Positions 9,015-18,168 of a DNA stretch of 64,000 nt are shown in pieces. Source of the stretch: an uncultured Mediterraneibacter sp. (lineage in GTDB: Bacteria; Bacillota; Clostridia; Lachnospirales; Lachnospiraceae); the NCBI GenBank assembly GCA_944383695.1, contig CALWQP010000009.1:1-64000 (forward strand). The letters run 5' to 3'. The translations under genes were made by a program, and so were the position numbers. How positions within the stretch are numbered: the stretch's first letter is position 1; the number at the start of each line of letters is the position of its first letter. The notes under the pieces were generated by a model. The model made no database searches, had not been told where the DNA came from, and saw only the letters and a list, made by a program, of their open reading frames with translations.

Positions 9015-12000
9015 TCAACTTTTTCTCTTAACGCACAGAATGATAATACCGCAGGATATAACCAGTGCCGCCCAAACTGCCAGGGAAGCGCCGTCTCCTG
9101 TCTGAGGCGTGCTGCTATCCTGCCCCCTCTGACTCTGTGATTGCCCTGCAGAACCTCCGAAAGCCTCCTCCTTTGGAGGTTCAGGCGTCACCGCCATTCC
9201 CGCAGCCTTCAGGTTCTCCCGCGCTGTCTGGAGCGCCGCCAGGGCAGCGTCAACTTCCTCCTGGGTTGCATTTTCATCACCCAATACTTGCCTTGCCGCA
9301 TTCAAAGCTGTCTGAAACTGCATCCAGCTCTCCGCTGTATAGTCTTCCTCCACAAGTGCTTCTGCCTCAGCCACCTTATCCTGCAGGTCACTCTTATCTG
9401 CAATCGGCTCCTGAACGAGCGCACCCGCAATCTTTACGACCGTAAAGGAATGCGGCTCCAGAGTCACCTCAGCTGCGTTTCCATTCATCGTCTCGCTGCT
9501 GCGCACAATCGAAACATTATCAGGATCGTTCAATGTATTTTCTGAATAGAACGTCTCGCCGGACAGACTCTGTATCTCCATAGTCTTTCCTGTAAGGTCC
9601 AGATCGTCAACCTTAATCTTTATCTTATTTTCTCCGTCCAGATTCAGGTTTACGATCGCCGCGTATACATTGCCTTCTTTATCCTTGCTTGTCATCACAG
9701 AATACTGAGCTACCCCATTGTTAAGCTGCTGCTCATAATTAAGCGAACTATCGATAACTTGATCCCCGAAAGAACCATTCAACATCTCAAACACCCGGGC
9801 GCTCGGAGTAGCAAAAAATCGAAATTCTCCCTCTCCGCTAGTTGTATCTCCGTTTATATTTACCGCCTGGATCACTGCCTGCTGCGTGGGCCCCAGCGAA
9901 TCAGCGCCTTCCGAATACCAGTCTACAAGACAATGCTTCTGGATATATGGGCTGCCAAGCTGCACATATTCCATGATAGCCCGCGCGATATACAGTGCAT
10001 GCGTCTGAGAGCGTACCATAGTATCTGTGGAGCGGAAAATCCCATACTCGGAAATCACAGGAACTTTCGTCTCATCATACTGCCGCATCAGTTTCACATA
10101 TTCTTCCACTTCCGCAGCTTTGTTGTCTCCTTTTTTCATTGCATCGTAGTAAAATGTTTTTCTCGACTCCTCTGAACTGCTGTTTCCGGACGGAGTTCCT
10201 GAATATGGGTGTATGGTCAGTCCGTCATACAGATCATCATACCCTTCATTGTGCATCCGGGTAACAAAATTCCGGGCTTCATAACCGGAATAGATATGTA
10301 TTTCCTTTTCAGCCAGTCCATTCTGGGCATTGTACGCATTAATCTGAGCCATGGTGTTCCTCATCGCTTCAGATACCGCTACAAATCCGTCTCGGTCAAC
10401 ACTGTAATCTGCTCTGATCTGGCTGTTGGACGCCGGTATGGCGCCATGTTCTCCGTCTCCAAAGGAAATCGCTCCGGTCTTATAGTCAACCGCAAACACT
10501 CTATCTCCTGCGCCTGCGCTGCCCAAGTCATCCGTTTTCGTCCACTCTTCATCACCGACATATACCCTGACGCTTTCCGGGTTCACCGCCGTAAACGAAT
10601 CGTAATCATCCGCGTTCTTATCCCGCTCCACACGGGCATATCGCAGATAAAATGTCTGGCCTGGCGACCCATCCGACCTGGAAGCAGACACATTCCAGTC
10701 ATCCCGGGCAACCACATACTGCTTTGTGAAAGTCGCGGTCCCTCCGTTGATATATCCCTCCAGGGCGCCGCCGTTCACGTCATCAATCCAGTAGGTCTGC
10801 GCCGTCGTTCCATCGGTCCCTCCCTGGTTCATCTCATTTCCGATTTCAAAATATCTCACATTGTATGGTTCCTCATGCCCATTCTCAGCACGTACTTCCG
10901 CCCATGCAGTCCCGCCGTTCGGATTCGATCCCACCTCCGCATTCAGGTACTCGATCAGGTCTGCGGCATCATCCGCGTCGCCGCGCCCCAGTCCATATAC
11001 ATAAACAAGCTCTGAGCCATATTCCTGAACGAACGCTGCGACCTCAGAAAGCCCAAAATTGGGCGCTATGCCATGCTGGCCGGTATTGTTATAGAATCCG
11101 TGTATCTGAGCCACGCGCTCATCTTTCGGACCGATGGTATCCTTCCAGTTAAACAGGTTCGAAATCGTACCTCCCGGATATCTCAGCGAGCCAAATCCCG
11201 CCTGTTTGTACAATTCAGCGAACTCTTCCTTTATCTGCATTGTCTGAGAGTCAAAACTCCCGTAGCCGTTAAAGGCATATCTGTGATTGATCCCGAAGAT
11301 GCCGTCATCGATCGTACGAGTGACATCCTCCGTATTGATCGTGAGCACCAGAGACGCATCCCTGTACGCGTTCAGAGCGTTTTCCAAAGCGTCCATGGCA
11401 TTCTGAAGAGCCTCTGCGTCCATTCCCTCCAGGGCCTGCTCAGCACTGCTGACAGCAGCCGCAAGAGTCACCGCCGCCGGATCTTCCGCATCGAGAAGTC
11501 CTTCTCCGTAAACTCCATTCGCTTCTTGAACCAAAGCTGACAGCGCTTCCTTCACTTTCTGAAGCTGCTGCTCAACAACAACATTTTTGTGTTCCTCATA
11601 CAAAGCCTGCACTTCTGTTTCCGTTATTGCGCGGCTGTACAGACGCAGCTCATCGATATCCCCGACAAACTGTCCCGTGTCACCCGCGCTCTTGTGAGCA
11701 CCTATGATCAGGTCAGTAATCTTATTCACAGCCCCGGAAGTCAGATTCCGCTCATTCGCTTTCTCGCCATTTACATAAAGGGTCAGGTCATAAGACGAAG
11801 ACGTGCCAGACCTGACAAGGACAAGATGTTCCCATACGTCTGAGCCTGTACTTGTTCCCATCGTCACATCCGCTGCAGATATATAAGTTACATACTGTCC
11901 ATTCTTTCTGTAGAGGAGCGTGCGTCCATCTCCACTCTGCTGGAGGATGACTGTTTTTGCCGAAGCAGTCTGTGCAGAAGAATTATTCACCCACAAACTG

Positions 12001-12329
12001 ATCGAAAACTCCGTTTCTCCTGAATTGAGCGCCGAGGCAATCCTCATTTCTGAATTTGCTGACCCCCTCTGGTTAAAACGCAAAACCCCGCCCATCTCTG
12101 CTGTTTCTGACGGCTGAACGCTTACAGCTTCACCGGACTTCGTCCCTGCCAGCGAAGAACCGGCTGCGGAGTTCGCCATAGGGGCATTCATGTCATCAAA
12201 ATTCCAATACCCTGCCAAGCCCTGTTCCAGCGCAGCTGTCCCCTGCTCGTCCGCCTGTACCGGAAGCACGCTTCCGCTGGAAATCACACAGACTGCGGAT
12301 AAAATCAGCGCTAGTGCTGCCTTTCTCAT
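9015..12329 (-). CDS. Wall-anchored LamG plus clan GH-A glycoside hydrolase (GH51/GH79/GH39-like)
   Basis: A 1104-residue secreted protein. A signal peptide (about 1-26) is followed by a concanavalin/LamG-like domain (about 36-245), a FIVAR-like helical repeat (about 250-325), a TIM-barrel glycosidase (about 330-930), a second FIVAR repeat, and a tail with TPQTGD, a hydrophobic segment and KRKS, i.e. a sortase-type anchor. Catalytic candidates are E499 in FEIGNEM (acid/base) and E761 in VISEYGIF (nucleophile), the clan GH-A pattern. LRYPGG at 382-387 resembles GH51/GH79 enzymes. About 130 residues between the two Glu (roughly 515-650) form an extra inserted domain. Substrate is not predictable: arabinofuranoside, glucuronide and others are all possible. 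It probably works on complex host or dietary glycans with the GH84 enzymes. Confidence 0.8.
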   Translation of the reverse strand: MRKAALALILSAVCVISSGSVLPVQADEQGTAALEQGLAGYWNFDDMNAPMANSAAGSSLAGTKSGEAVSVQPSETAEMGGVLRFNQRGSANSEMRIASALNSGETEFSISLWVNNSSAQTASAKTVILQQSGDGRTLLYRKNGQYVTYISAADVTMGTSTGSDVWEHLVLVRSGTSSSYDLTLYVNGEKANERNLTSGAVNKITDLIIGAHKSAGDTGQFVGDIDELRLYSRAITETEVQALYEEHKNVVVEQQLQKVKEALSALVQEANGVYGEGLLDAEDPAAVTLAAAVSSAEQALEGMDAEALQNAMDALENALNAYRDASLVLTINTEDVTRTIDDGIFGINHRYAFNGYGSFDSQTMQIKEEFAELYKQAGFGSLRYPGGTISNLFNWKDTIGPKDERVAQIHGFYNNTGQHGIAPNFGLSEVAAFVQEYGSELVYVYGLGRGDADDAADLIEYLNAEVGSNPNGGTAWAEVRAENGHEEPYNVRYFEIGNEMNQGGTDGTTAQTYWIDDVNGGALEGYINGGTATFTKQYVVARDDWNVSASRSDGSPGQTFYLRYARVERDKNADDYDSFTAVNPESVRVYVGDEEWTKTDDLGSAGAGDRVFAVDYKTGAISFGDGEHGAIPASNSQIRADYSVDRDGFVAVSEAMRNTMAQINAYNAQNGLAEKEIHIYSGYEARNFVTRMHNEGYDDLYDGLTIHPYSGTPSGNSSSEESRKTFYYDAMKKGDNKAAEVEEYVKLMRQYDETKVPVISEYGIFRSTDTMVRSQTHALYIARAIMEYVQLGSPYIQKHCLVDWYSEGADSLGPTQQAVIQAVNINGDTTSGEGEFRFFATPSARVFEMLNGSFGDQVIDSSLNYEQQLNNGVAQYSVMTSKDKEGNVYAAIVNLNLDGENKIKIKVDDLDLTGKTMEIQSLSGETFYSENTLNDPDNVSIVRSSETMNGNAAEVTLEPHSFTVVKIAGALVQEPIADKSDLQDKVAEAEALVEEDYTAESWMQFQTALNAARQVLGDENATQEEVDAALAALQTARENLKAAGMAVTPEPPKEEAFGGSAGQSQSQRGQDSSTPQTGDGASLAVWAALVISCGIIILCVKRKS

Positions 12330-12372
12330 TTTCGCTTTTTCATCTCCATTTCTATATGCATATTTGTAAGTA

Positions 12373-12401
12373 ATTATAGCATTTTTTACGATTAAAGGAA
12401 A
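12373..12401 (-). promoter_or_regulatory. Possible promoter of the LamG/GH-A gene
   Basis: On the minus strand TATAAT (12378-12373) lies 44 bp upstream of the start codon, with a weak -35 (TTTCCT) 17 bp further up. Confidence 0.4.
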
Positions 12402-12482
12402 GATAAATGTTATTTTTAGTCAGTTTTGCACAATTCGCCTGAGAGCGTGTCGAAACTTCCCTGTATTATTTTCATTTTTTGC

Positions 12483-12600
12483 TTGCTTTTTCCAATTCCA
12501 TATATTATACTAACTCTTGTAGGAAGGTTACTTTCTACAACCCCTTATTAATTATTTATACTCCCCTCAAAAGACCGGTGGCTCCCCCACCGGTCTTTTA
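12483..12600 (+). ncRNA. Candidate small RNA with its own promoter and terminator
   Basis: On the plus strand TTGCTT (12483-12488), a 17-bp spacer and TATACT (12506-12511) predict a start near 12518. The ~80-nt transcript would hold a TTGTAGGAA/TTTCTACAA hairpin and end at the strong hairpin 12569-12599. No open reading frame of note is present. It lies in the 471-bp gap between the GH-A gene and the pseudokinase gene, both transcribed the other way. It could instead be just a bidirectional terminator. Confidence 0.35.
12569..12599. terminator. Strong bidirectional intrinsic terminator
   Basis: 13-bp perfect arms (AAAAGACCGGTGG and its complement) flank a CTCCC loop, giving a T-tract on both strands. 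It terminates the pseudokinase gene on the minus strand and the candidate sRNA on the plus strand. Confidence 0.8.
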
Positions 12601-12800
12601 CCATTATTCGTTGTTCATAATTTGTTCATTTATTGTATAAAAATCTTTCATTATCTCATCATGTTTTCTTCATTTCTCTCCCTTATACTATAACCATCGA
12701 AAGAAAAAACATGAATAAGACGCTGACAAGTTATTTTGAATAAACTTTTTCATAATACATGCCGGGGACCGAGCCGATCGATCACCCGGCATCCTCCCTT

Positions 12801-13961
12801 TTATGGGGTATCTTCTGCCTCAATATCTGCATTCGCCTTCTCTTCATATCCTTCCCGGCCAGCCTCCAGTTTCATCTTTCTGAGCTCTGCCGCTTCTATC
12901 CGCTCCTGTTGTGTCTCGATCTGAATAAGCCTTCCGTATGCTTCCGCTGCTTCCTCCGGCATATCAAGCTTTTCATACATTTCTGCCAGACAGCGTACGA
13001 CATTAATCTCAGCCCTGCGTCCCAGGGCAAGCCCGGTGCGGAGCTTACTCTCTGACTCACCCGAAACATACTCTTTCAAAATGCTTCCCGCCGCTTCCAG
13101 TATATCCTCGTCCGTCGGCGTCTCCAATGCGGGTGTCTCACTGACAGCTATCTGCACCGGAATTTCTTTTCGCGCCTGTATGCTTCCGGTAACCGCACTT
13201 TTCGCGTCAGCGGCCGACAAGCTTATCCCCATCTTCAGAAGAGCGCATACCAAAACAAAGACGCAGGCTGCTGCCAGCAGCTTTTTCCTTCGTCCGTCCT
13301 TAAGCTCCGGCGCTTGCGGTTTCACCGCAGGAAGTGTTTTCATTACATGCGCGATATCCTCATACTCTCTTCCTGTTTCTCCCGTACACCGTCCGATCAC
13401 TCTGGAAAGCCTGGCTTCTTCTCTTCCGGTCAGCGCCGGGACGGTTTCCGTATATGCCAGAAGGAACTGGATCGTCTTTCCGTAAGCAAACAAATCTGCC
13501 TTCTGATTCTTTCCCGCCTCGATCCGGCAGACCGGTTTTACAAAATGATGCCTTACGGCCCGCTTCTGCATCTGCTTCATTGCAAACGCATTTTCCGGTG
13601 CTTCCAGATCCAGCAGGAGCAGTTCCCCTTCCTCAGAAACGATCACACTGTAAGGATTCAGATACCTGTATTCCTTCCAGTTCCTGCATCTGTGATACTG
13701 GTCAAGACATACGCACAGCTGATGGAACCACTTAAAAATCTTCTCTTTCCCAATCCGTGGATTATCTTTCAGATACCGGATCAGGGGCGTTCCTCGTATA
13801 CAATCCATACTCTGCCTGCAGTGAGTGCCATGCTCGATAAATCTCAGAACTTCATACATTTCTTCCATATGCGATTTTCTTCGGCTGCATCCACGGCAGG
13901 CGCGGAAGCTCCCTCTTCTCCCGCGCCGTGCCAATACATCCATTTCCCTAATGAAATCCAT
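12801..13961 (-). CDS. Membrane pseudokinase with helical-repeat tail
   Basis: Recognisable as a protein-kinase fold: PLIRYLKDNP, then a helix and KEYRYLNPYSVIVSEEG where kinases have HRDLKPxN, and LLLLDLE where kinases have DFG. The catalytic Asp of HRD is replaced (YRYLNP), DFG is DLE, and the glycine-rich N-lobe is almost absent, so it is probably a pseudokinase. A basic stretch and one transmembrane segment (LLAAACVFVLVCALLKMGI) follow, then an extracytoplasmic region with TPR-like helices (CLAEMYEKLDMPEEAAEAYG). The start is uncertain: the frame opens at a TTG at 14039, and ATGs at 14015, 13961 and 13943 all lack a strong ribosome site; 13961 is chosen with AGG upstream. A TATAAT at 14071-14076 may be its -10. 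The layout resembles EssB/YukC of type VII secretion, but no other such genes are near. Confidence 0.65.
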   Translation of the reverse strand: MDFIREMDVLARRGRRGSFRACRGCSRRKSHMEEMYEVLRFIEHGTHCRQSMDCIRGTPLIRYLKDNPRIGKEKIFKWFHQLCVCLDQYHRCRNWKEYRYLNPYSVIVSEEGELLLLDLEAPENAFAMKQMQKRAVRHHFVKPVCRIEAGKNQKADLFAYGKTIQFLLAYTETVPALTGREEARLSRVIGRCTGETGREYEDIAHVMKTLPAVKPQAPELKDGRRKKLLAAACVFVLVCALLKMGISLSAADAKSAVTGSIQARKEIPVQIAVSETPALETPTDEDILEAAGSILKEYVSGESESKLRTGLALGRRAEINVVRCLAEMYEKLDMPEEAAEAYGRLIQIETQQERIEAAELRKMKLEAGREGYEEKANADIEAEDTP

Positions 13962-14038
13962 CAGAACCTGATGATAAAAAGATGCTCGGACAGATCGTCC
14001 AAGTATTAATATCATACCTGAAGCACTAAAAAAATGCA

Positions 14039-14115
14039 AGACAGTCTATTACGATTTTTTGACTATTTTTATTATAATTTTCCGGGCATTTTTATTTCAT
14101 TTTTACAGACTGTCT
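14039..14115. repeat. 9-bp inverted repeat flanking the glf-pseudokinase gap
   Basis: AGACAGTCT (14039-14047) and AGACTGTCT (14107-14115) bracket an AT-rich spacer that carries the TATAAT at 14071-14076. The right arm ends 2 bp before the glf stop codon. It could be a long hairpin at the end of the glf transcript or an operator pair. Confidence 0.4.
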
Positions 14116-14116
14116 G

Positions 14117-15214
14117 TCACATATCCTCCAGCCGCTCCAGCGCCGCTGCAATGACCTTATCCATGTCATAATATTTATAATCCCCCAGCCTTCCGCCGAA
14201 GATCACATTTTCTTCCTGCTCCGCCAGTTTCTTATATTCCCGGAAGAGCTGATCATTCTTTTCGTCATTTACCGGATAATATGGCTCCATTCCCACGCTC
14301 CATTCAGAAGAATATTCCCTGGAAATTACGGTGTTCTCCTGTTTCCCGAACTCAAAATGTTTGTGTTCGATCACGCGGGTATAAGGCACCTCGCGGTCTG
14401 TATAATTGACTACCGCATTCCCCTGATAATTCGCGCAGTCCAGCACCTCCGTCTCGAACCGCACGGACCGGTATTCAAGGGCTCCCAGTCTGTAGCCAAA
14501 ATACTCATCAATCTGTCCGGTGAAGATGATCTTGTCCGCAATATCCGGCTCCTCCTCGCGAAGCCTGAAGAAGTCCACTCCCATACGCACGTCCGCGTCT
14601 TTGAGCATTTTCTCTATGATAGGCGTATACCCGCCCACCGGTATCCCCTGATATCTGTCGTTAAAGTAATTGTTATCATAGATAAAACGGAAAGGAAGCC
14701 GTTTAATAATAAACGCCGGAAGCTCCGTGCACTTTCTGCCCCACTGTTTCTCCGTATAGCCTTTGATCAGCTTTTCGTAGATATCGCGCCCCCCGAGATA
14801 CAGCGCCTGTTCTTCCAGATTTTTCGGCTCGGTGATCCCCGTCGCCTTCCGCTGCTTCTCAATGATCTCTTCTGCCTCCTGCGGAGTGCGTACCCCCCAC
14901 ATTTTGCTGAAAGTATTCATATTGAACGGGAGATTATAAAGCTCGTCCTTATATACAGCGACCGGGGAGTTGATGTAATTGTTGAACTCCGCAAACTGAT
15001 TGATATAATCCCAAACCTTTTTATCTGAAGTGTGGAAAATATGCGCGCCATACTTATGCACATGGATGCCTTCTACATCTTCACAGTAAATATTGCCCCC
15101 AATATGATCCCGCCGGTCAATGACCAGACATTTCTTTCCTTTCCTGCCAAGCTCATATGCCATAACTGCTCCATACAGTCCCGCTCCTACGATCAGATAA
15201 TCATATTTTTTCAT
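14117..15214 (-). CDS. glf: UDP-galactopyranose mutase
   Basis: A 365-residue FAD enzyme converting UDP-galactopyranose to UDP-galactofuranose, the donor for galactofuranose in capsules and wall glycans. The N-terminal dinucleotide fold reads YLIVGAGLYGAVMAYELGR, followed by the family signature HIGGNIYCED and later KYGAHIFHTSDKKVW. RLPFRFIYDNNYFNDRYQGIPVGGY is substrate-site sequence (split here over adjacent strands and loops). The frame extends further upstream to 15286, but the start at 15214 is chosen because GAGAGGCGG sits just before it and homology begins there. No galactofuranosyltransferase is adjacent. Confidence 0.95.
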   Translation of the reverse strand: MKKYDYLIVGAGLYGAVMAYELGRKGKKCLVIDRRDHIGGNIYCEDVEGIHVHKYGAHIFHTSDKKVWDYINQFAEFNNYINSPVAVYKDELYNLPFNMNTFSKMWGVRTPQEAEEIIEKQRKATGITEPKNLEEQALYLGGRDIYEKLIKGYTEKQWGRKCTELPAFIIKRLPFRFIYDNNYFNDRYQGIPVGGYTPIIEKMLKDADVRMGVDFFRLREEEPDIADKIIFTGQIDEYFGYRLGALEYRSVRFETEVLDCANYQGNAVVNYTDREVPYTRVIEHKHFEFGKQENTVISREYSSEWSVGMEPYYPVNDEKNDQLFREYKKLAEQEENVIFGGRLGDYKYYDMDKVIAAALERLEDM

Positions 15215-15441
15215 TTTCCGCCTCTCTTTCTGCAGTGCGCCACACGATATCTGCCTTTTCTGTTTTTGTATCAGTATATCATGCAACGTATATCCACTGC
15301 CTGCGAATCAGTGTTTTTCGTTATTTTGACTATTTTTTTTATTTTTACATTTACAAATTTGGCACTATGCACTAAACTATTAATATAGCGCAGTGAGAAA
15401 TACTGTCTCACCGCAGCATTGCAGAACGGAGGTATTATAAT

Positions 15442-16674
15442 ATGAAAGGAAATGTAATCGTCGGACAATCGGGCGGCCCGACTGCCGCCATCAACTCTAG
15501 CCTTGCAGGCGTGTACCGGACCGCCAGAGACCGCGGAGCTGCAAAAGTATACGGTATGCTCCACGGCATCCAGGGACTGCTCCAGGAACGCTGCATTGAT
15601 CTGTCCGAGTATATTACAAACGATCTCGATACAGAACTCCTGAAGAGGACCCCGGCGGCTTTTCTGGGTTCATGCCGTTACAAACTGCCGGAAATCCATG
15701 AGGACAGAGAGGTTTATGAAAAAATATTCGAAATCCTTGAAAAGCTGGATATTGAAGCCTTTATCTACATCGGCGGAAACGATTCCATGGATACCATCAA
15801 AAAGCTGTCTGATTTTGCCATCGTCACCGGACACCCGACTCGTTTTATCGGCTGTCCGAAGACCATAGATAACGACCTTGCCCTCACCGACCACACACCT
15901 GGGTACGGAAGCGCCGCAAAATACATCGGCACTTCTGTCAAGGAAGTCATCCGCGACAGCTTCTGCCTGGAATACGGCAAAGGGCTCGTCTCCATCGTGG
16001 AAATCATGGGCAGGAACGCAGGCTGGCTCACAGGCGCAGCGGCTCTGGCCAGGGGCGAGGACTGCGCGGGCCCCGACCTCATCTACCTTCCTGAGCTCCC
16101 ATTTGACATTGAATCATTTGGGACAAAGGTGAAAGAACTTCTCACCAAAAAGCGCTCCGTAGTCGTCGCTGTGTCTGAAGGCATCCGCCTGGCAGACGGA
16201 CGCTATGTGTGCGAGCTGGGACAAAGTATAGACTTTGTAGATGCGTTCGGACACAAACAGCTCTCCGGTACGGCAAATTATCTTGCAAGCTATATTGCCG
16301 GTGAGATCGGGTGCAAGACGCGCTCTATTGAGCTGAGCACCTTACAGCGCTCCGCCTCCCACTGTTCATCCCGCGTGGATATTCTGGAGGCCTTCCAGGT
16401 CGGGGGAGCGGCGGTAAAGGCTGCGGATGAAGGCGATTCCGGAAAAATGGTCGTCCTCAAACGGATTTCTGATGACCCATACCAGTGCAGCACGGAAGTG
16501 AAAGACGTCCACAAAATCGCAAATGACGAGAAGCTCGTGCCCAGGGAATGGGTAACCGAGGACGGAACTTATGTGACGGATGAATTTATCAGCTATGTAC
16601 GCCCCCTCATCCAGGGTGATGTTTCTCCTATCGTGGTGGATGGTATACCGCGTCATCTCTACCGCTACGTATAA
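15442..16674 (+). CDS. 6-phosphofructokinase, probably PPi-dependent
   Basis: A 410-residue PFK-family enzyme phosphorylating fructose 6-phosphate in glycolysis. QSGGPTAAIN at 9-18 is the phosphate-donor loop. The key determinants are GGNDS at 111-115 (ATP enzymes have GGDGS) and PKTIDND at 139-145 (ATP enzymes have PGTIDND); Lys in the latter is typical of PPi-dependent enzymes, and the length exceeds the ~320 residues of ATP-PFK. MGRNAGWL is the substrate loop. CGGAGG precedes the start at good spacing. It is divergent from glf and has its own terminator. Confidence 0.9.
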   Translation: MKGNVIVGQSGGPTAAINSSLAGVYRTARDRGAAKVYGMLHGIQGLLQERCIDLSEYITNDLDTELLKRTPAAFLGSCRYKLPEIHEDREVYEKIFEILEKLDIEAFIYIGGNDSMDTIKKLSDFAIVTGHPTRFIGCPKTIDNDLALTDHTPGYGSAAKYIGTSVKEVIRDSFCLEYGKGLVSIVEIMGRNAGWLTGAAALARGEDCAGPDLIYLPELPFDIESFGTKVKELLTKKRSVVVAVSEGIRLADGRYVCELGQSIDFVDAFGHKQLSGTANYLASYIAGEIGCKTRSIELSTLQRSASHCSSRVDILEAFQVGGAAVKAADEGDSGKMVVLKRISDDPYQCSTEVKDVHKIANDEKLVPREWVTEDGTYVTDEFISYVRPLIQGDVSPIVVDGIPRHLYRYV

Positions 16675-16710
16675 ACATATTCAGGAATATCCGCATTGTC
16701 CGGATATATG

Positions 16711-16760
16711 CCGGGAGAGCGGCCTTCAGGAATGCAGGCCCAGCTTTCCCGGTACTTTTT
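16711..16760 (+). terminator. Terminator of the phosphofructokinase gene
   Basis: A CCGGGA/TCCCGG outer stem and GGCCT/AGGCC inner stem are followed by TACTTTTTACG on the plus strand, 37 bp after the stop. Another short hairpin (ATATCCG/CGGATAT, 16687-16707) precedes it. Confidence 0.6.
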
Positions 16761-16820
16761 ACGTCAGCATACTGCACTTTTCACGCCGTCATACAGTATT
16801 TTTTGGCGGCGTACCGGTTC

Positions 16821-16849
16821 TTGTCAGTCCTGCCGTCATACGGTATACT
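16821..16849 (+). promoter_or_regulatory. pyrC promoter
   Basis: TTGTCA, 17 bp, TATACT, 61 bp upstream of the pyrC start. The surrounding sequence carries iterated copies of a GTCATACNGTAT-like motif (16785, 16832, 16851). No PyrR-type attenuator hairpins are obvious in the short leader. Confidence 0.6.
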
Positions 16850-16909
16850 GAAATACGGTATACTAAATCAAAAAATATTCTTATAAATTATTTCCCCAGG
16901 AGGTTACTT

Positions 16910-18163
16910 ATGATCATTAAAAACGGTTTTATCACTGACCCTGCCACGCAGCGCGCCGGCATATATGATATCCGCATTGAAAACGGACTGATACAGGAAA
17001 TCGCGCCCGATATCTCTGCAGCGGCGTCTGAAGAGACATTTGATGCCCGCGGACTGACGGTCGCGCCGGGACTGATCGACACGCATGTACATTTCCGCGA
17101 TCCCGGCTTCACGCACAAAGAAACCCTCCACACCGGGTCTCTGGCGGCGGCAAGAGGCGGATTCACTTCTGTCATATGCATGGCAAACACTTCCCCCACC
17201 GTGGACTGCGTGGACGTGCTGGCCGATGTCCTCACACGCGCCAGAGCAGAAAAGATCCGCATCTATCAGGCCGGCTCTGTCTCCCATGGCCTCAAGGGGG
17301 AAGAACTGACAGATATGGAGGCATTAAAGACAGCCGGCGCGTGCGGCTTTACGGACGACGGCATTCCGCTCCGAAACGCTGCCTTCTTATACCGCGCCAT
17401 GGAAAAGGCAAAAGAACTGGACGTGCCCATCAGTCTCCACGAAGAAGACCCTTCCTTTATCAAAAACAATGGGGTGAACCATGGGCCTGTCTCTGAAGAG
17501 CTGGGCATCTACGGCTCTCCCTCCATCGCTGAAGAATCTCTTGTAGCAAGAGACTGTATGCTCGCCCTGCGGTCCGGCGCCCACGTAGTCATCCAGCACA
17601 TCAGTTCCGGCCGCTCTGTCGAGCTGGTACGCATGTTCAAAGCAATGGGCGCGAACCTTCACGCAGAAGCCACACCCCATCACTTCACTCTGACAGATAA
17701 GGCAGTCCTCAAATACGGCACGCTGGCCAAGATGAACCCGCCTCTGCGCACAGAAGCTGACCGGCAGGAAATCATACGCGGCCTGGCCGACGGAACGATC
17801 GACCTTATCGCAACAGACCACGCGCCCCACAGCCGGGAAGAAAAGGAGCGCTCCATCACCGCCGCCCCCAGCGGCATCATCGGCCTGGAGACAGCCCTTG
17901 CGCTGGGCATCACCTTCCTCGTACGTCCGGGACACCTGTCCATGATGCAGCTCCTGGAGAAAATGACCATCAATCCTGCCAGGCTGTATCACCTCCCTGC
18001 GGGACAACTCACAGAAGGCGCTCCCGCGGACCTGGTCCTCTTTGCTCCGGAAGAGAAATGGACGCCCGCGGAGTATGCGTCAAAATCCGCCAACTCGCCA
18101 TTTACCGGATGGGAACTCTACGGAAAGGTCAGAGCTACGATCTGTGGAGGGCATGTGGTATAA
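16910..18163 (+). CDS. pyrC: Dihydroorotase
   Basis: A 417-residue class I dihydroorotase closing carbamoyl aspartate to dihydroorotate in pyrimidine synthesis. The zinc motif DTHVHFRDPG sits at 58-67, and ATDHAPHS and the AAPSGIIGLETALAL segment near the C-terminus are diagnostic of the amidohydrolase fold. The frame runs further upstream (to 16580), but the start at 16910 is supported by CCAGGAGGTTACTT and by homology. It stands alone here rather than in a pyr operon. Its stop codon is only 5 bp from the terminal repeat of the structured element at 18169. Confidence 0.95.
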   Translation: MIIKNGFITDPATQRAGIYDIRIENGLIQEIAPDISAAASEETFDARGLTVAPGLIDTHVHFRDPGFTHKETLHTGSLAAARGGFTSVICMANTSPTVDCVDVLADVLTRARAEKIRIYQAGSVSHGLKGEELTDMEALKTAGACGFTDDGIPLRNAAFLYRAMEKAKELDVPISLHEEDPSFIKNNGVNHGPVSEELGIYGSPSIAEESLVARDCMLALRSGAHVVIQHISSGRSVELVRMFKAMGANLHAEATPHHFTLTDKAVLKYGTLAKMNPPLRTEADRQEIIRGLADGTIDLIATDHAPHSREEKERSITAAPSGIIGLETALALGITFLVRPGHLSMMQLLEKMTINPARLYHLPAGQLTEGAPADLVLFAPEEKWTPAEYASKSANSPFTGWELYGKVRATICGGHVV

Positions 18164-18168
18164 ATTAA

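Noticed and set aside
10209-11015. 268-residue plus-strand frame antisense to the GH-A gene
   Set aside because: Shadow frame without ribosome site or motifs.
12801-13961. Active Ser/Thr kinase (PknB)
   Set aside because: Catalytic Asp of HRD and the DFG motif are missing, and there is no glycine loop.
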